From NCBI GenBank assembly GCA_003669255.1, contig QWPO01000161.1, positions 1 to 7,618 on the forward strand: a DNA stretch of 7,618 nt, read 5' to 3'. Both the position numbers and the translations under genes were made by a program. This DNA is from Planctomycetota bacterium (GTDB lineage: Bacteria > Planctomycetota > Planctomycetia > Pirellulales > UBA1268). The notes below the pieces were generated by a model. The model worked only from the letters and a program-made list of their open reading frames with translations. It did no database searches and was not told where the DNA came from. Within the stretch, counting starts at the first letter, position 1, and every line of letters begins with the position of its first letter. Positions 1 through 5,936 of the stretch are shown in pieces.

Positions 1-1173
1 AGCGAGCGGGAGCAGGCCTACACCGTCACCGAACCGGTCACGCAGATGCGGACGGCGTACTCGGTCGGCAGTCAGCCGGTCGACACTGTCACACCGGTGG
101 TCACGCCGGGCGCGACCGGCCTCGGCTATGCACCAGGCGGCTGGGTGATCGATCCGACCACGGGCCTCGCCGTCTGGCAGCGGGGCGGCTACCAGTGGGT
201 GATGACGCCGGGCGCGGTGGTCAACCAGGTCAACCGTGTCTATCAGCCGACCTACACGCCGGTGCAGGTTCCAGAAACGACCTACGTCAACCGCGTCGTC
301 ACCCAGAAGGTGCCGGTGCAGACCGTCCGCTACGTCGATGAGCAGGTCGTCACGCAGGTGCCGGTGCAGACCATGAAGATGGTGGCCGAGACGGCGGTCC
401 GGCAGGTCCCGGTGCAGACGGTTCGCAAGGTCGTGGAGCGGGTTGACAACAAGGTGCCGGTGCAGGTTTGCAAGATGGTGCCGGAGGAGCAGGTCCGCCA
501 GGTGGCGTTCCAGGTCTGCAAGATGGTGATCGAGGAGAAGGTCGAACCGGTGCAGGTGCAGGTGCTGAAGGTTGTCGCCGAGGAGCGTTCGGTGCAGGTG
601 CCGCGGGTGGTCGAGAAGAAGACCCCCTACACCTACACGGTGCGGATGCCGAGGACGGTGGTCACGAAGGTGCCGCTCGACCCGTGTGGCAATCCGCTGC
701 CGGCCGCAGCCCCGGCGATGGCTCCGCCCGCGATGGCCCCCGCCCTGCCGGCGGCGGCCACCTACGAAACGGTGCCCGCGCCAGCAGCCTCGTCGGCCCG
801 TCCCGAAACTCCCCCCAGCGCCGCTCCGCTCAAGACGTTCAGCGACAAGCCGGCCGCGGCGGCCGCCCCCGTCAGCGACGGCTGGACTGCGTCGCCCCTG
901 CAGCACGTCGATCCGGCGAAGACCGCTGGTGTTCAGTCGCGGGTTGCCGAGAAGCCGTTGGCGGATTCCGCCGTGGCCGCCGAGGCGATTCCCTCTCCTT
1001 CGGCTGCGGTGCCATCCGTGACCGTTCCTGCTGAGCCCACTCCGACGGTCGCGCCGGCCGGCCCCGCAGTCGAGCCGGCCCAGCCGGCGCACGATCTTCG
1101 CGACGTCCCCTCCGCGAAGACCTCAGGCGCTGGTTTTCTGAAGCCGATCCTGACGCCCGACCACACGACCTGA
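1..1173 (+). CDS. Repetitive VPVQ/YTV-type planctomycete protein, 5' truncated
   Basis: The frame is open from base 1 to the TGA at 1171-1173 (390 codons). The first Met (46) lies inside sequence that already looks like the family, so the gene probably starts upstream. Visible parts, in window codons: a YTV stretch near codons 7-9; a Gly/Trp-containing block around codons 35-70 (GYAPGGWVIDP, then WQRGGYQWVMTPG); six VPVQ-type repeats of exactly 16 residues starting at codons 104, 120, 136, 152, 168 and 184, with a decayed seventh at 200; a second YTV motif (TPYTYTVRMP); then about 170 residues rich in Pro and Ala without clear motifs. Two repeats carry a Cys in the same position (VCKM), and one Cys sits in DPCGNP. 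From memory, planctomycetes such as Rhodopirellula have cell-wall proteins with Tyr-Thr-Val repeats. A structural role at the cell surface is inferred by resemblance. The signal peptide, if any, lies outside the window. Confidence 0.75.
   Translation, partial: SEREQAYTVTEPVTQMRTAYSVGSQPVDTVTPVVTPGATGLGYAPGGWVIDPTTGLAVWQRGGYQWVMTPGAVVNQVNRVYQPTYTPVQVPETTYVNRVVTQKVPVQTVRYVDEQVVTQVPVQTMKMVAETAVRQVPVQTVRKVVERVDNKVPVQVCKMVPEEQVRQVAFQVCKMVIEEKVEPVQVQVLKVVAEERSVQVPRVVEKKTPYTYTVRMPRTVVTKVPLDPCGNPLPAAAPAMAPPAMAPALPAAATYETVPAPAASSARPETPPSAAPLKTFSDKPAAAAAPVSDGWTASPLQHVDPAKTAGVQSRVAEKPLADSAVAAEAIPSPSAAVPSVTVPAEPTPTVAPAGPAVEPAQPAHDLRDVPSAKTSGAGFLKPILTPDHTT
310..645 (+). repeat. 48-bp in-frame tandem repeats coding for 16-residue units
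   Basis: Units begin at 310, 358, 406, 454, 502 and 550, with a degenerate seventh at 598. Each codes for 16 residues of the pattern V-P-V-Q-[TV]-x-[KR]-x-V followed by an acidic E/D-containing stretch. The core GTGCCGGTGCAG is identical at 310, 358 and 454 and differs by one base at 406; units five and six diverge (VAFQV, VQVQV). The spacing is exact although the codons vary, so the period is conserved at protein level and not only a recent DNA duplication. Confidence 0.9.
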
Positions 1174-1182
1174 TTCGCCGTG

Positions 1183-1199
1183 GCGGCCGCTGAGGCCGC
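1183..1199 (+). terminator. Possible hairpin terminator without U-tract
   Basis: GCGGCC and GGCCGC form a perfect 6-bp stem with a 5-nt loop (GCTGA), nine bases after the stop codon of the repetitive gene. No T-run follows, so intrinsic termination is uncertain. In GC-rich DNA such a stem can also arise by chance. Confidence 0.3.
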
Positions 1200-1364
1200 A
1201 TCCGGCCAGTCGCCTTGCCTGCTGTCGGCTGCCTCAGCGAACGCTTCCCTGGCCAACCGACAAGGATCGCTGCTTTGACCTCGGTAAAGGGGGGTTGCCG
1301 GGACACCCCTCGCTGTGGCACTTAATTATCCGAGACGTCCGTTCTTCCTGCGGCGTGAATCTCC

Positions 1365-1369
1365 GGAGA
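1365..1369 (+). promoter_or_regulatory. Ribosome binding site for the DUF2294 gene
   Basis: GGAGA lies 7 nt before the ATG at 1377. This fits a Shine-Dalgarno site and supports that start. Confidence 0.65.
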
Positions 1370-1376
1370 CCAGCAG

Positions 1377-1775
1377 ATGAGCGGGCAGATATCGTCGGCG
1401 GCCGTGTCGAAGGAACTGGCAGATATCGCCCTGGCGATGCAGTCGGAACGGACGGGTCACACGCCGAAGGCGGTGACGGTGGTCGCCAGCGACGAGACGG
1501 TGGTGGTGACGCTCCAGGAGGCGCTGACGCCCGCCGAGAAGATCCTCGTCCGCACCGAGGCCGGCGCATCGAAGGTCGAGGAATACCACCGGGCGCTGTT
1601 CGCGGTGTCGTGCAATGAGCTCCGCCGCGAGATCCAGCGACTAACCGGCCGCAGGGTCCGCGAGGCGGCTGTGGTGATGGAGCCCGCGAGCGGCGCGATC
1701 GTCCACGCCTTCCCGAGCGGCACGATGGTGCAGATCTTCCAGCTCGAGCCGTTTGCCGCCGCGGCCGCTGTCTGA
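1377..1775 (+). CDS. DUF2294 domain-containing protein
   Basis: A 132-residue protein that by eye matches DUF2294 over almost its whole length. The N-terminal helix (residues 6-24) is followed by the family-like block G-H-T-P-K-A-V-T-V-V (26-35), then TVVVTLQEALTPAEKIL (residues 41-57), an amphipathic middle region (VEEYHRALFAVSCNELRREI) and a strand-rich end (VREAAVVMEPASGAIVHAF). There is no signal peptide or membrane segment, so it is probably cytosolic. The family is small, found in many bacteria and cyanobacteria, and has no established function that I know of; some database entries label it a sodium-translocating decarboxylase subunit, which nothing here supports. The start is fixed by a good ribosome binding site. 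It is followed after 114 bp by the MerR-TPR gene, with no evidence that they share a transcript. The last residues (Ala-rich) look like a family-external tail. Confidence 0.75.
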   Translation: MSGQISSAAVSKELADIALAMQSERTGHTPKAVTVVASDETVVVTLQEALTPAEKILVRTEAGASKVEEYHRALFAVSCNELRREIQRLTGRRVREAAVVMEPASGAIVHAFPSGTMVQIFQLEPFAAAAAV

Positions 1776-1797
1776 CGACGGCGACCATGTTCGTCAG
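1772..1797 (+). terminator. Weak inverted repeat over the DUF2294 stop codon
   Basis: CTGACGA (1772-1778) and TCGTCAG (1791-1797) are perfect 7-bp complementary arms around a 12-nt loop and include the TGA stop. There is no T-run. It could be a weak terminator or chance. Confidence 0.25.
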
Positions 1798-1878
1798 GCG
1801 GTTCGATCACGCCGTCGCGGGATAACGCTCGCCGATTGGCAGCCGCCGATGCGCGGAGTACATTCCCGCGATCCTTGC

Positions 1879-1882
1879 AGGA
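1879..1882 (+). promoter_or_regulatory. Ribosome binding site deciding the MerR-TPR start
   Basis: AGGA ends 7 nt before the ATG at 1890. The frame is also open from a TTG at 1836, but no comparable site was seen there and the 18 extra residues look unconserved, so 1890 is preferred. Confidence 0.5.
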
Positions 1883-1889
1883 TTCGCGC

Positions 1890-2945
1890 ATGCCCCCCGA
1901 GTTCACGGACGACGACACACGGGAACTTGGGCGCCGGCCAACAGCGGCAGCCGCTCCCCGGCGCCGCGGCCCGCGGCAGCCTCTGCTGCTCGACGAGCAC
2001 CCGTCCGATTCACCGGGAGTTCACCGGCTCCACACGGCCGCGATGATGGCCGACGTCCTCGGTGTGCCCCCGGCCGCGATCCGCCACTGGTCTCGCGGCG
2101 GCCTGCTCGTGCCCGCACACATCGCCGGCTCGGTCGAGTGGTTCGACTTTCCGCAACTGGTCGTGGGCCGCCATCTGGCCCGCCTGCTCGCAGGCGGGCT
2201 CTCGCTCCGCGAGATCGACGCCAAACTCGGCGGCCTGGCGCCCGGCGGAGCGCGGGCTGCTGCGGAGGCCGCGGCGCGGGTGCGGCTCGATGGCCGGCGG
2301 CTGAACCTCGACGAGGGTGGCCGCCTGCTCGCCCCTGGCCGTCAGCTCCAACTCGGCTTCTACACATCGTCGTTCGCCGACGCTGCGGATCAGGTGGACG
2401 AGCCGGCGATCGTCGGCATCCGGCCAACGCCACAGACCGAGGCGCAGGCCACGGCCACGACGCCGCACGACCTCCCTGCCCCAGGGACCGATGCGGCGGA
2501 GATCCTCGACCTCGCCGACGACCTCGAGGCGGCCGGCGAGTTTGTGGAGGCGGCGGAGGCGCTCAGGGCGGTGCTCCAGGCACAAGGCCCATCGGCCCGC
2601 GTGGTCTTCATGCTGGCCGAACTGCTCTACCGCGCGGGCGACCTGACGGCGGCGCGGGAGCGGTATTACGCGGTGATCGAGATCGACCCCGACCACCTTC
2701 AGGCCCGGGCGAGCCTCGGGTGCGTGCTCGCCGAACTCGGCGAGCATGACCTCGCGGTCGCGGCGCTCGAGGGCGTGCTCCGCCAGGAGCCCGACTACGC
2801 TGACGCCCATTGGCACATCGCGGGCGTGCTCCGCGAGATGGGCCTCGCGGGCGATGCCGGCCACCATCTCCGCCGGTTTCTCGCGCTGGCGCCGGAAAGT
2901 CCATGGGCCACCCTCGCTCGCACCCGGCTGCACGAGCAGCGGTGA
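1890..2945 (+). CDS. MerR-type HTH domain fused to four TPR repeats
   Basis: A 351-residue protein. After a disordered Arg/Pro-rich start (about 1-45), residues 48-113 form a MerR-like winged helix-turn-helix: HTAAMMADVLGVPPAAIRHW is the HTH, GGLLVP the turn, and FPQLVVGRHLARLLAGGLSLREIDAKL matches the second helical pair of MerR proteins. Residues about 114-200 are an Ala/Pro-rich linker. Four 34-residue TPR units follow (about 204-237, 238-271, 272-305, 306-339), with typical A-x-x-L-x-x-G and P-D signatures. MerR domains bind promoter DNA and TPRs bind protein partners, so a DNA-binding adaptor or regulator is inferred. No effector-binding domain or metal-binding Cys is visible; the only Cys is in the third TPR. 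Some proteins keep a MerR-like fold for non-DNA roles, so DNA binding is not certain. The gene converges on the U32 gene across the palindrome cluster. Confidence 0.75.
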   Translation: MPPEFTDDDTRELGRRPTAAAAPRRRGPRQPLLLDEHPSDSPGVHRLHTAAMMADVLGVPPAAIRHWSRGGLLVPAHIAGSVEWFDFPQLVVGRHLARLLAGGLSLREIDAKLGGLAPGGARAAAEAAARVRLDGRRLNLDEGGRLLAPGRQLQLGFYTSSFADAADQVDEPAIVGIRPTPQTEAQATATTPHDLPAPGTDAAEILDLADDLEAAGEFVEAAEALRAVLQAQGPSARVVFMLAELLYRAGDLTAARERYYAVIEIDPDHLQARASLGCVLAELGEHDLAVAALEGVLRQEPDYADAHWHIAGVLREMGLAGDAGHHLRRFLALAPESPWATLARTRLHEQR

Positions 2946-2949
2946 AGAT

Positions 2950-2968
2950 CACAGGTTGAAAACCTGTG
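2950..2968. repeat. Palindrome unit 1 (CACAGGTT/AACCTGTG)
   Basis: CACAGGTT and AACCTGTG are perfect 8-bp arms around GAA. It is followed by CTAC, as is unit 3, and lies 4 bp after the MerR-TPR stop codon. Confidence 0.9.
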
Positions 2969-3012
2969 CTACCACCTGTGCCACCAAAGGGCAGTGGGAT
3001 ACCTGAACGTAG

Positions 3013-3033
3013 CCGCAGGTTGGCAACCTGCGG
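3013..3033. repeat. Palindrome unit 2 (CCGCAGGTT/AACCTGCGG)
   Basis: Perfect 9-bp arms around GGC. The core AGGTTGGCAACCT is the same as in unit 3, while the outer bases changed together (CCGC with GCGG) so that pairing is kept. That is a compensatory difference between copies. Confidence 0.9.
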
Positions 3034-3042
3034 TGTGAAAAG

Positions 3043-3063
3043 GCACAGGTTGGCAACCTGTGC
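3043..3063. repeat. Palindrome unit 3 (GCACAGGTT/AACCTGTGC)
   Basis: Perfect 9-bp arms around GGC, followed by CTAC and then AAGGGCAG. Unit 1 is also followed by CTAC and, further on, by AAGGGCAG (2987-2994), so units 1 and 3 look like copies of one longer module. Confidence 0.9.
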
Positions 3064-3070
3064 TACGGAA

Positions 3071-3089
3071 GGGCAGCGAGGGGCTGCCC
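3071..3089. repeat. GGGCAGC/GCTGCCC hairpin
   Basis: GGGCAGC and GCTGCCC are perfect 7-bp arms around a 5-nt loop (GAGGG). It follows unit 3 by 7 bp. Confidence 0.75.
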
Positions 3090-3209
3090 GTGCCCGAGAG
3101 CCGGGCTATGGAAGCAAGCGAAGCCAGGATGGCGAAGCGCAGCGGACATGCAGTGACCGTCGGGCAGGATGCCCGACGCGAACATCCGGCGACGGGCATG
3201 GGCAGCCCC
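3080..3209. repeat. Long inverted repeat, 17-nt arms, 96-nt interior
   Basis: Bases 3080-3096 and 3193-3209 are complementary at 16 of 17 positions; the one difference is a G-T pair, which would be a G-U wobble in RNA. The interior holds a further perfect hairpin at 3159-3177 and a Gly/Arg-rich non-gene stretch. The 5' arm overlaps the GGGCAGC hairpin, so the two folds compete. A small non-autonomous element or structured transcript end is possible; no transposase gene is present. Confidence 0.6.
3159..3177. repeat. GTCGGGCA/TGCCCGAC hairpin
   Basis: GTCGGGCA and TGCCCGAC are perfect 8-bp arms around GGA. Arm length and 3-nt spacer match the AGGTT palindromes although the sequence differs. 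Confidence 0.8.
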
Positions 3210-3230
3210 GAGCGGCGCAGCACGAGAAGA

Positions 3231-3252
3231 CCCCACGCCTCACGGCGTTGGG
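3231..3252 (-). terminator. Hairpin beyond the U32 gene, possible terminator
   Basis: CCCCACGCC and GGCGTTGGG pair at 8 of 9 positions around a TCAC loop, about 40 bp past the U32 stop on its strand. A second stem (GGTTCAC/GTGACCC, one mismatch, 3274-3289) lies nearer the stop. Neither is followed by a T-run, so termination is only suggested. Confidence 0.3.
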
Positions 3253-3292
3253 CTTGGCCAAACGCACGCGTAAGGTTCACGAGTGACCCGAC

Positions 3293-5821
3293 TCAGAGAA
3301 TCGCCAGCGGGTTTCGCTTCTCTTCGAGCGTGCCGCGGGTGACGCCCACGCGGTTGGTGGCCTTGAGTGCCGTCCAAACGTCTCGGCCGGTCGCCACCCC
3401 CGCCATGAGGTCGCGGTAGGAGCCGATCACCTTGCCGATCGCTGCGTCGTCCTCGTCGAGCAGTTCGATGCGGAGGTGTCGCACACCCTTCGCCAGCATG
3501 GCCGGCACGGCCTCAGCGCCGCTCTGAGCGACAGAGTTGTAGAGCGTGTTGCGGCAGCCGACGTCGGCCGTGAGCGGATGCTCAACCCCGATGCGGTCCC
3601 GTAACTTCACGGCATGGTCGTCGCAGGGCCGGCCGCAGTTGGTCTTGTTGGTGCCCGGCGAGAGTACGGCGCAGAACACGCAATGCTCCATGTGAAACAT
3701 CGGCATGTGCTGGTGGACGACCACCTCCAGCCACTCCGGCCGCACCGCATCGACGAGCGTGAGCAGCTGCTCTCGGTTGCAGTCGTAGGAGGCAGTCACG
3801 CGATCGCAGCCGGCGGCCATGAAGAACTCGGCCGTGCGTTCGTTGGTGACGTTGAGCGAGAAGTCGCCGACGACCGGCAGGCCCGCCGCGCGAAAAAACT
3901 GCAGGGCCGCCCAGTTGCGGACGAGCACACCGTCGGGCTCCTGCTTCGCCATCAGCCGGAAGATGCCGAGTTCGTCGGGCTTCTGGATCCGCGGCGTCGC
4001 CAAGAGAAGGGTCGCTCCGGCGGCCCGGCAGCGATCGACCGCGTCACGGTATTGGCGGATGTCGGCAAACTCCACCTGAATCCGCCGCTCGCCCATTTCC
4101 AGCACGCGACGGAGCTGATCAAGCGAGCGGACGAGGATGTGGAGCGTGGGAACGGGAGAGGCGGACGGCGGACCGTCGGCCCCGCGCGCATCCGTTCCGA
4201 CAACCCCTCGCTCGCGTTCGGAGCTTCTTGATGCGGATGGTCGGAGAACGGCCTGCTCGAGGGCCGCGACGAGGTCGTGCCGCACCGCACCGAGCAGGCT
4301 GAAGGGGAGCATCGGCGAGCCGGTGATCTCGGCCATGAGATCGCGAAGCTCAAACGGCGTGCCGCCAAGCCGGCCAAGTTGGTCGCGAAGCGTCTCGACG
4401 GAAAGCGCGTGCTTGGTCGCCGCGCGGGCCGGCTCGGCCGACGCCACCTCGCACGTCGCCCCGAGGGCCGTGCGGGCCGTCACTCGCAGTGGTTCGCCCA
4501 CGGCCGCCGTGACATGCAGATCGACGGGCTGCCGTCGGCGGAGACTGTCGCCCGTGAATGTCTTTCGCAGGCGGGCCGTCAGCTCCTGGTCGTCGGTCTT
4601 CCAAACCGCCTGGCCCGGCTTGAGCCGCGTCATGTCGATCGCGCCGTGGGCGAAGGTGAGTTCCACGCGGCCTTCGGCCACGGGCTCGGTCAGCGACCGG
4701 CCCGCGACAAACACTTCATACACGCGGCCGCCGGCAGCGTTGTCGCTCGTCTCGCCACAGTCGATCGCGATCCCGTCACCCCGCTTGACGCTACCCACGA
4801 GATCGACCGCCACGCGGTCGCGGCGAACTTCCGCCACGCTGCCGAGCCGCACGCCCCGCTTCGCGCTCGTCGTCGCCGGCACGAGCATCTTGTGGTCACA
4901 GCCGCGGAGCCAGCCCGGTGAGAAGCCGCGGGAGAAGGAGAGTTCCATCTCCTCGACCTCGCGGGGACTGAACGCAACCGGCCGTCCGGCAATCGCCGTG
5001 TCGATCGCCTGGCGGTAGTGCCGGGTGATGTTGGCGACGTACTCCGGCGTCTTGAGCCGGCCTTCGATCTTGAACGAAGCCACGCCCGCTTCGATGAGTT
5101 CCGGAGCCAGCGCGTAGGCGGCCAGATCCTGCGGGGAGAGCAGGTATCTCCTGTCGCCGAGATCGACGTCCTTGCCGTCACAGACGAGGTCGTACGGCAG
5201 CCGACAGGCTTGGGCGCACTGGCCGCGATTGGCGCTGCGGCCGCCGAGCGATTCGCTCGTCAGGCACTGGCCCGAATAGGCCACGCAGAGCGCCCCGTGC
5301 ACGAACACCTCGAGCGGCATCGCCGTCTGCCGGCGGATCGCCGCGATCTCCTCGATGGAGAGCTCCCGCGCGACGACGACCCGGTCCATCCCCAGTTCCT
5401 CAGCCAGGGCGATTGTTTCGGCGCTCGTGAGCGTCATCTGGGTCGAGGCGTGCATCGGCAGGTTGGGCAGCCGCTCGCGGATCAACCGGGCCACGCCGAC
5501 GTCCTGCACGAGCACCGCATCAACTCCCGCGTCCGCGACCGCCGCCACGGTGTGGCTAAATGCCTCGAGTTCGTCCGAGAAGACGAGCGTGTTGAGCGTG
5601 GCGTAGCCCTTGAGGCCGCGGAGGTGGAGCGTCTCCATCAGTCGGGGCAGATCCGCCAGCGTGAAGTTCGTCGCCCGAGCCCGGGCATTGAAGCCGGCGT
5701 CGAGCCCGAAGTAGACGGCGTCGGCTCCGTTTTCAATCGCCGCGCGGACGCAGTCCCAGTCGCCGGCCGGCGCGAGGAGTTCGGGGGCGGAGCGGGGCAC
5801 GATGGCTGAGGCTTCTGGCAT
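3293..5821 (-). CDS. U32-family protein, RlhA-like (DUF3656-containing), tandem Cys clusters
   Basis: An 842-residue protein. The U32 domain begins at PELLAPAGDWD (residues 13-23) and includes the family signature EVFVHGALCVAYSGQC (171-186), then SLGGRSANRGQCAQAC (191-206) and FKIEGRLKTPEYV (250-262). A DUF3656-like middle region spans roughly 330-525. A Ser/Arg-rich linker (about 527-558) leads to a C-terminal module (about 560-800) with GDFSLNVTN (652-660) and a second cysteine group (C714, C717, C729, C733). U32 proteins were first named collagenase-like peptidases, but studied members modify RNA or cofactors: RlhA makes 5-hydroxycytidine in 23S rRNA using prephenate, TrhP acts on tRNA, and UbiU/UbiV bind Fe-S through four Cys. 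C179, C186, C202 and C206 are the likely N-terminal cluster. An RlhA-like role is inferred. It is longer than E. coli RlhA (about 650). There is no signal peptide, so it is cytosolic. The ATG at 5821 has no clear ribosome binding site; a slightly later start is possible. Confidence 0.85.
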   Translation of the reverse strand: MPEASAIVPRSAPELLAPAGDWDCVRAAIENGADAVYFGLDAGFNARARATNFTLADLPRLMETLHLRGLKGYATLNTLVFSDELEAFSHTVAAVADAGVDAVLVQDVGVARLIRERLPNLPMHASTQMTLTSAETIALAEELGMDRVVVARELSIEEIAAIRRQTAMPLEVFVHGALCVAYSGQCLTSESLGGRSANRGQCAQACRLPYDLVCDGKDVDLGDRRYLLSPQDLAAYALAPELIEAGVASFKIEGRLKTPEYVANITRHYRQAIDTAIAGRPVAFSPREVEEMELSFSRGFSPGWLRGCDHKMLVPATTSAKRGVRLGSVAEVRRDRVAVDLVGSVKRGDGIAIDCGETSDNAAGGRVYEVFVAGRSLTEPVAEGRVELTFAHGAIDMTRLKPGQAVWKTDDQELTARLRKTFTGDSLRRRQPVDLHVTAAVGEPLRVTARTALGATCEVASAEPARAATKHALSVETLRDQLGRLGGTPFELRDLMAEITGSPMLPFSLLGAVRHDLVAALEQAVLRPSASRSSERERGVVGTDARGADGPPSASPVPTLHILVRSLDQLRRVLEMGERRIQVEFADIRQYRDAVDRCRAAGATLLLATPRIQKPDELGIFRLMAKQEPDGVLVRNWAALQFFRAAGLPVVGDFSLNVTNERTAEFFMAAGCDRVTASYDCNREQLLTLVDAVRPEWLEVVVHQHMPMFHMEHCVFCAVLSPGTNKTNCGRPCDDHAVKLRDRIGVEHPLTADVGCRNTLYNSVAQSGAEAVPAMLAKGVRHLRIELLDEDDAAIGKVIGSYRDLMAGVATGRDVWTALKATNRVGVTRGTLEEKRNPLAIL
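4189..4239. repeat. 51-bp palindrome-flanked segment inside the U32 linker
   Basis: CATCCG (4189-4194) and CGGATG (4234-4239) form terminal inverted repeats, with CCGA (4197-4200) and TCGG (4218-4221) as inner complementary bases. The segment is 51 bp (17 codons) and falls in the Ser/Arg-rich linker of the U32 protein, around residues 528-545. Its centre (CCCTCGCTCGCGTTCGGAGC) resembles, from memory, dispersed intergenic repeats of planctomycetes. That resemblance is unverified. Confidence 0.4.
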
Positions 5822-5936
5822 GGCTCAGGCGAGTATAGGTCAGCTTTGGACGACCTTGCTGAAACCCTTCGCAGGGCGACAATGCGTCGAGACCCGTGAT
5901 CCAGACCCCATGAGGCGGCTCCACCGAGATCATCTC
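5822..5936. other. Divergent intergenic region between U32 and PEP-CTERM genes
   Basis: 115 bp separate the two start codons, so promoters for both should lie here. On the minus strand TATACT (5832-5837) matches the -10 consensus at five of six bases, but it sits only 10 bp from the chosen U32 start and no good -35 is visible. On the plus strand no -10/-35 pair stands out before the PEP-CTERM gene. Confidence 0.4.
5832..5837 (-). promoter_or_regulatory. Possible -10 element (TATACT) for the U32 gene
   Basis: TATACT on the minus strand is five of six to TATAAT. If real, the transcript would start only a few bases before the ATG at 5821, giving a nearly leaderless mRNA, which would fit the lack of a ribosome binding site. 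Without a -35 box this is weak. Confidence 0.2.

Larger units (their letters stand above)
1174..1376. other. Intergenic region with possible regulatory sequence
   Basis: These 203 bp contain no supportable gene. There is a GC hairpin just after the upstream stop, a G-run/C-run pair (1289-1294 and 1306-1309) that could form a weak stem, and one AT-rich patch (TTAATTAT at 1322-1329) that could hold a -10 element for the next gene. I see no matching -35 box at 16-18 bp, so no promoter is called. Confidence 0.4.
2946..3292. other. Intergenic palindrome-rich region between convergent genes
   Basis: This gap holds no credible gene. It begins 4 bp after the MerR-TPR stop and runs to the U32 stop. 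It contains at least three AGGTT/AACCT palindromes, a GGGCAGC hairpin, a GGGCA/TGCCC hairpin, a long imperfect inverted repeat and two weaker stems near the U32 end. Open frames on both strands across it are compositional and have no domain. Lying between two 3' ends, it resembles REP/BIME-like intergenic repeats and may also act as a bidirectional transcript end. Confidence 0.7.

Noticed and set aside
1836..1889. TTG start that would extend the MerR-TPR protein by 18 residues
   Set aside because: AGGA at 7 nt before ATG 1890 supports the shorter form, and no comparable site was seen upstream of the TTG.
2010..2933. Minus-strand open frame of 307 residues opposite the MerR-TPR gene
   Set aside because: The plus strand codes for recognisable HTH and TPR units with correct 34-residue spacing; the antisense frame has no recognisable domain.
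2969..3280. Minus-strand open frame of 103 residues across the palindrome cluster (contains TGCQPV and AGCQPA)
   Set aside because: The frame is made by the repeats themselves: the repeated GCQP residues are translations of the palindrome units. It has no domain or ribosome binding site, and similar frames are, from memory, common spurious annotations in planctomycetes.
2946..3292. CRISPR array or integron attC site in the palindrome-rich gap
   Set aside because: Repeat units are too short, too few and unevenly spaced for CRISPR. A GTTRRRY-like core (GTTGGGC, 3247-3253) exists but no matching RYYYAAC partner at the other end was found, so attC is not supported.
3293..5821. Collagenase or secreted protease function for the U32 protein
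   Set aside because: There is no signal peptide, and well-studied members of the family with this signature are RNA- or cofactor-modifying enzymes, so the historical peptidase name is not used as a function.
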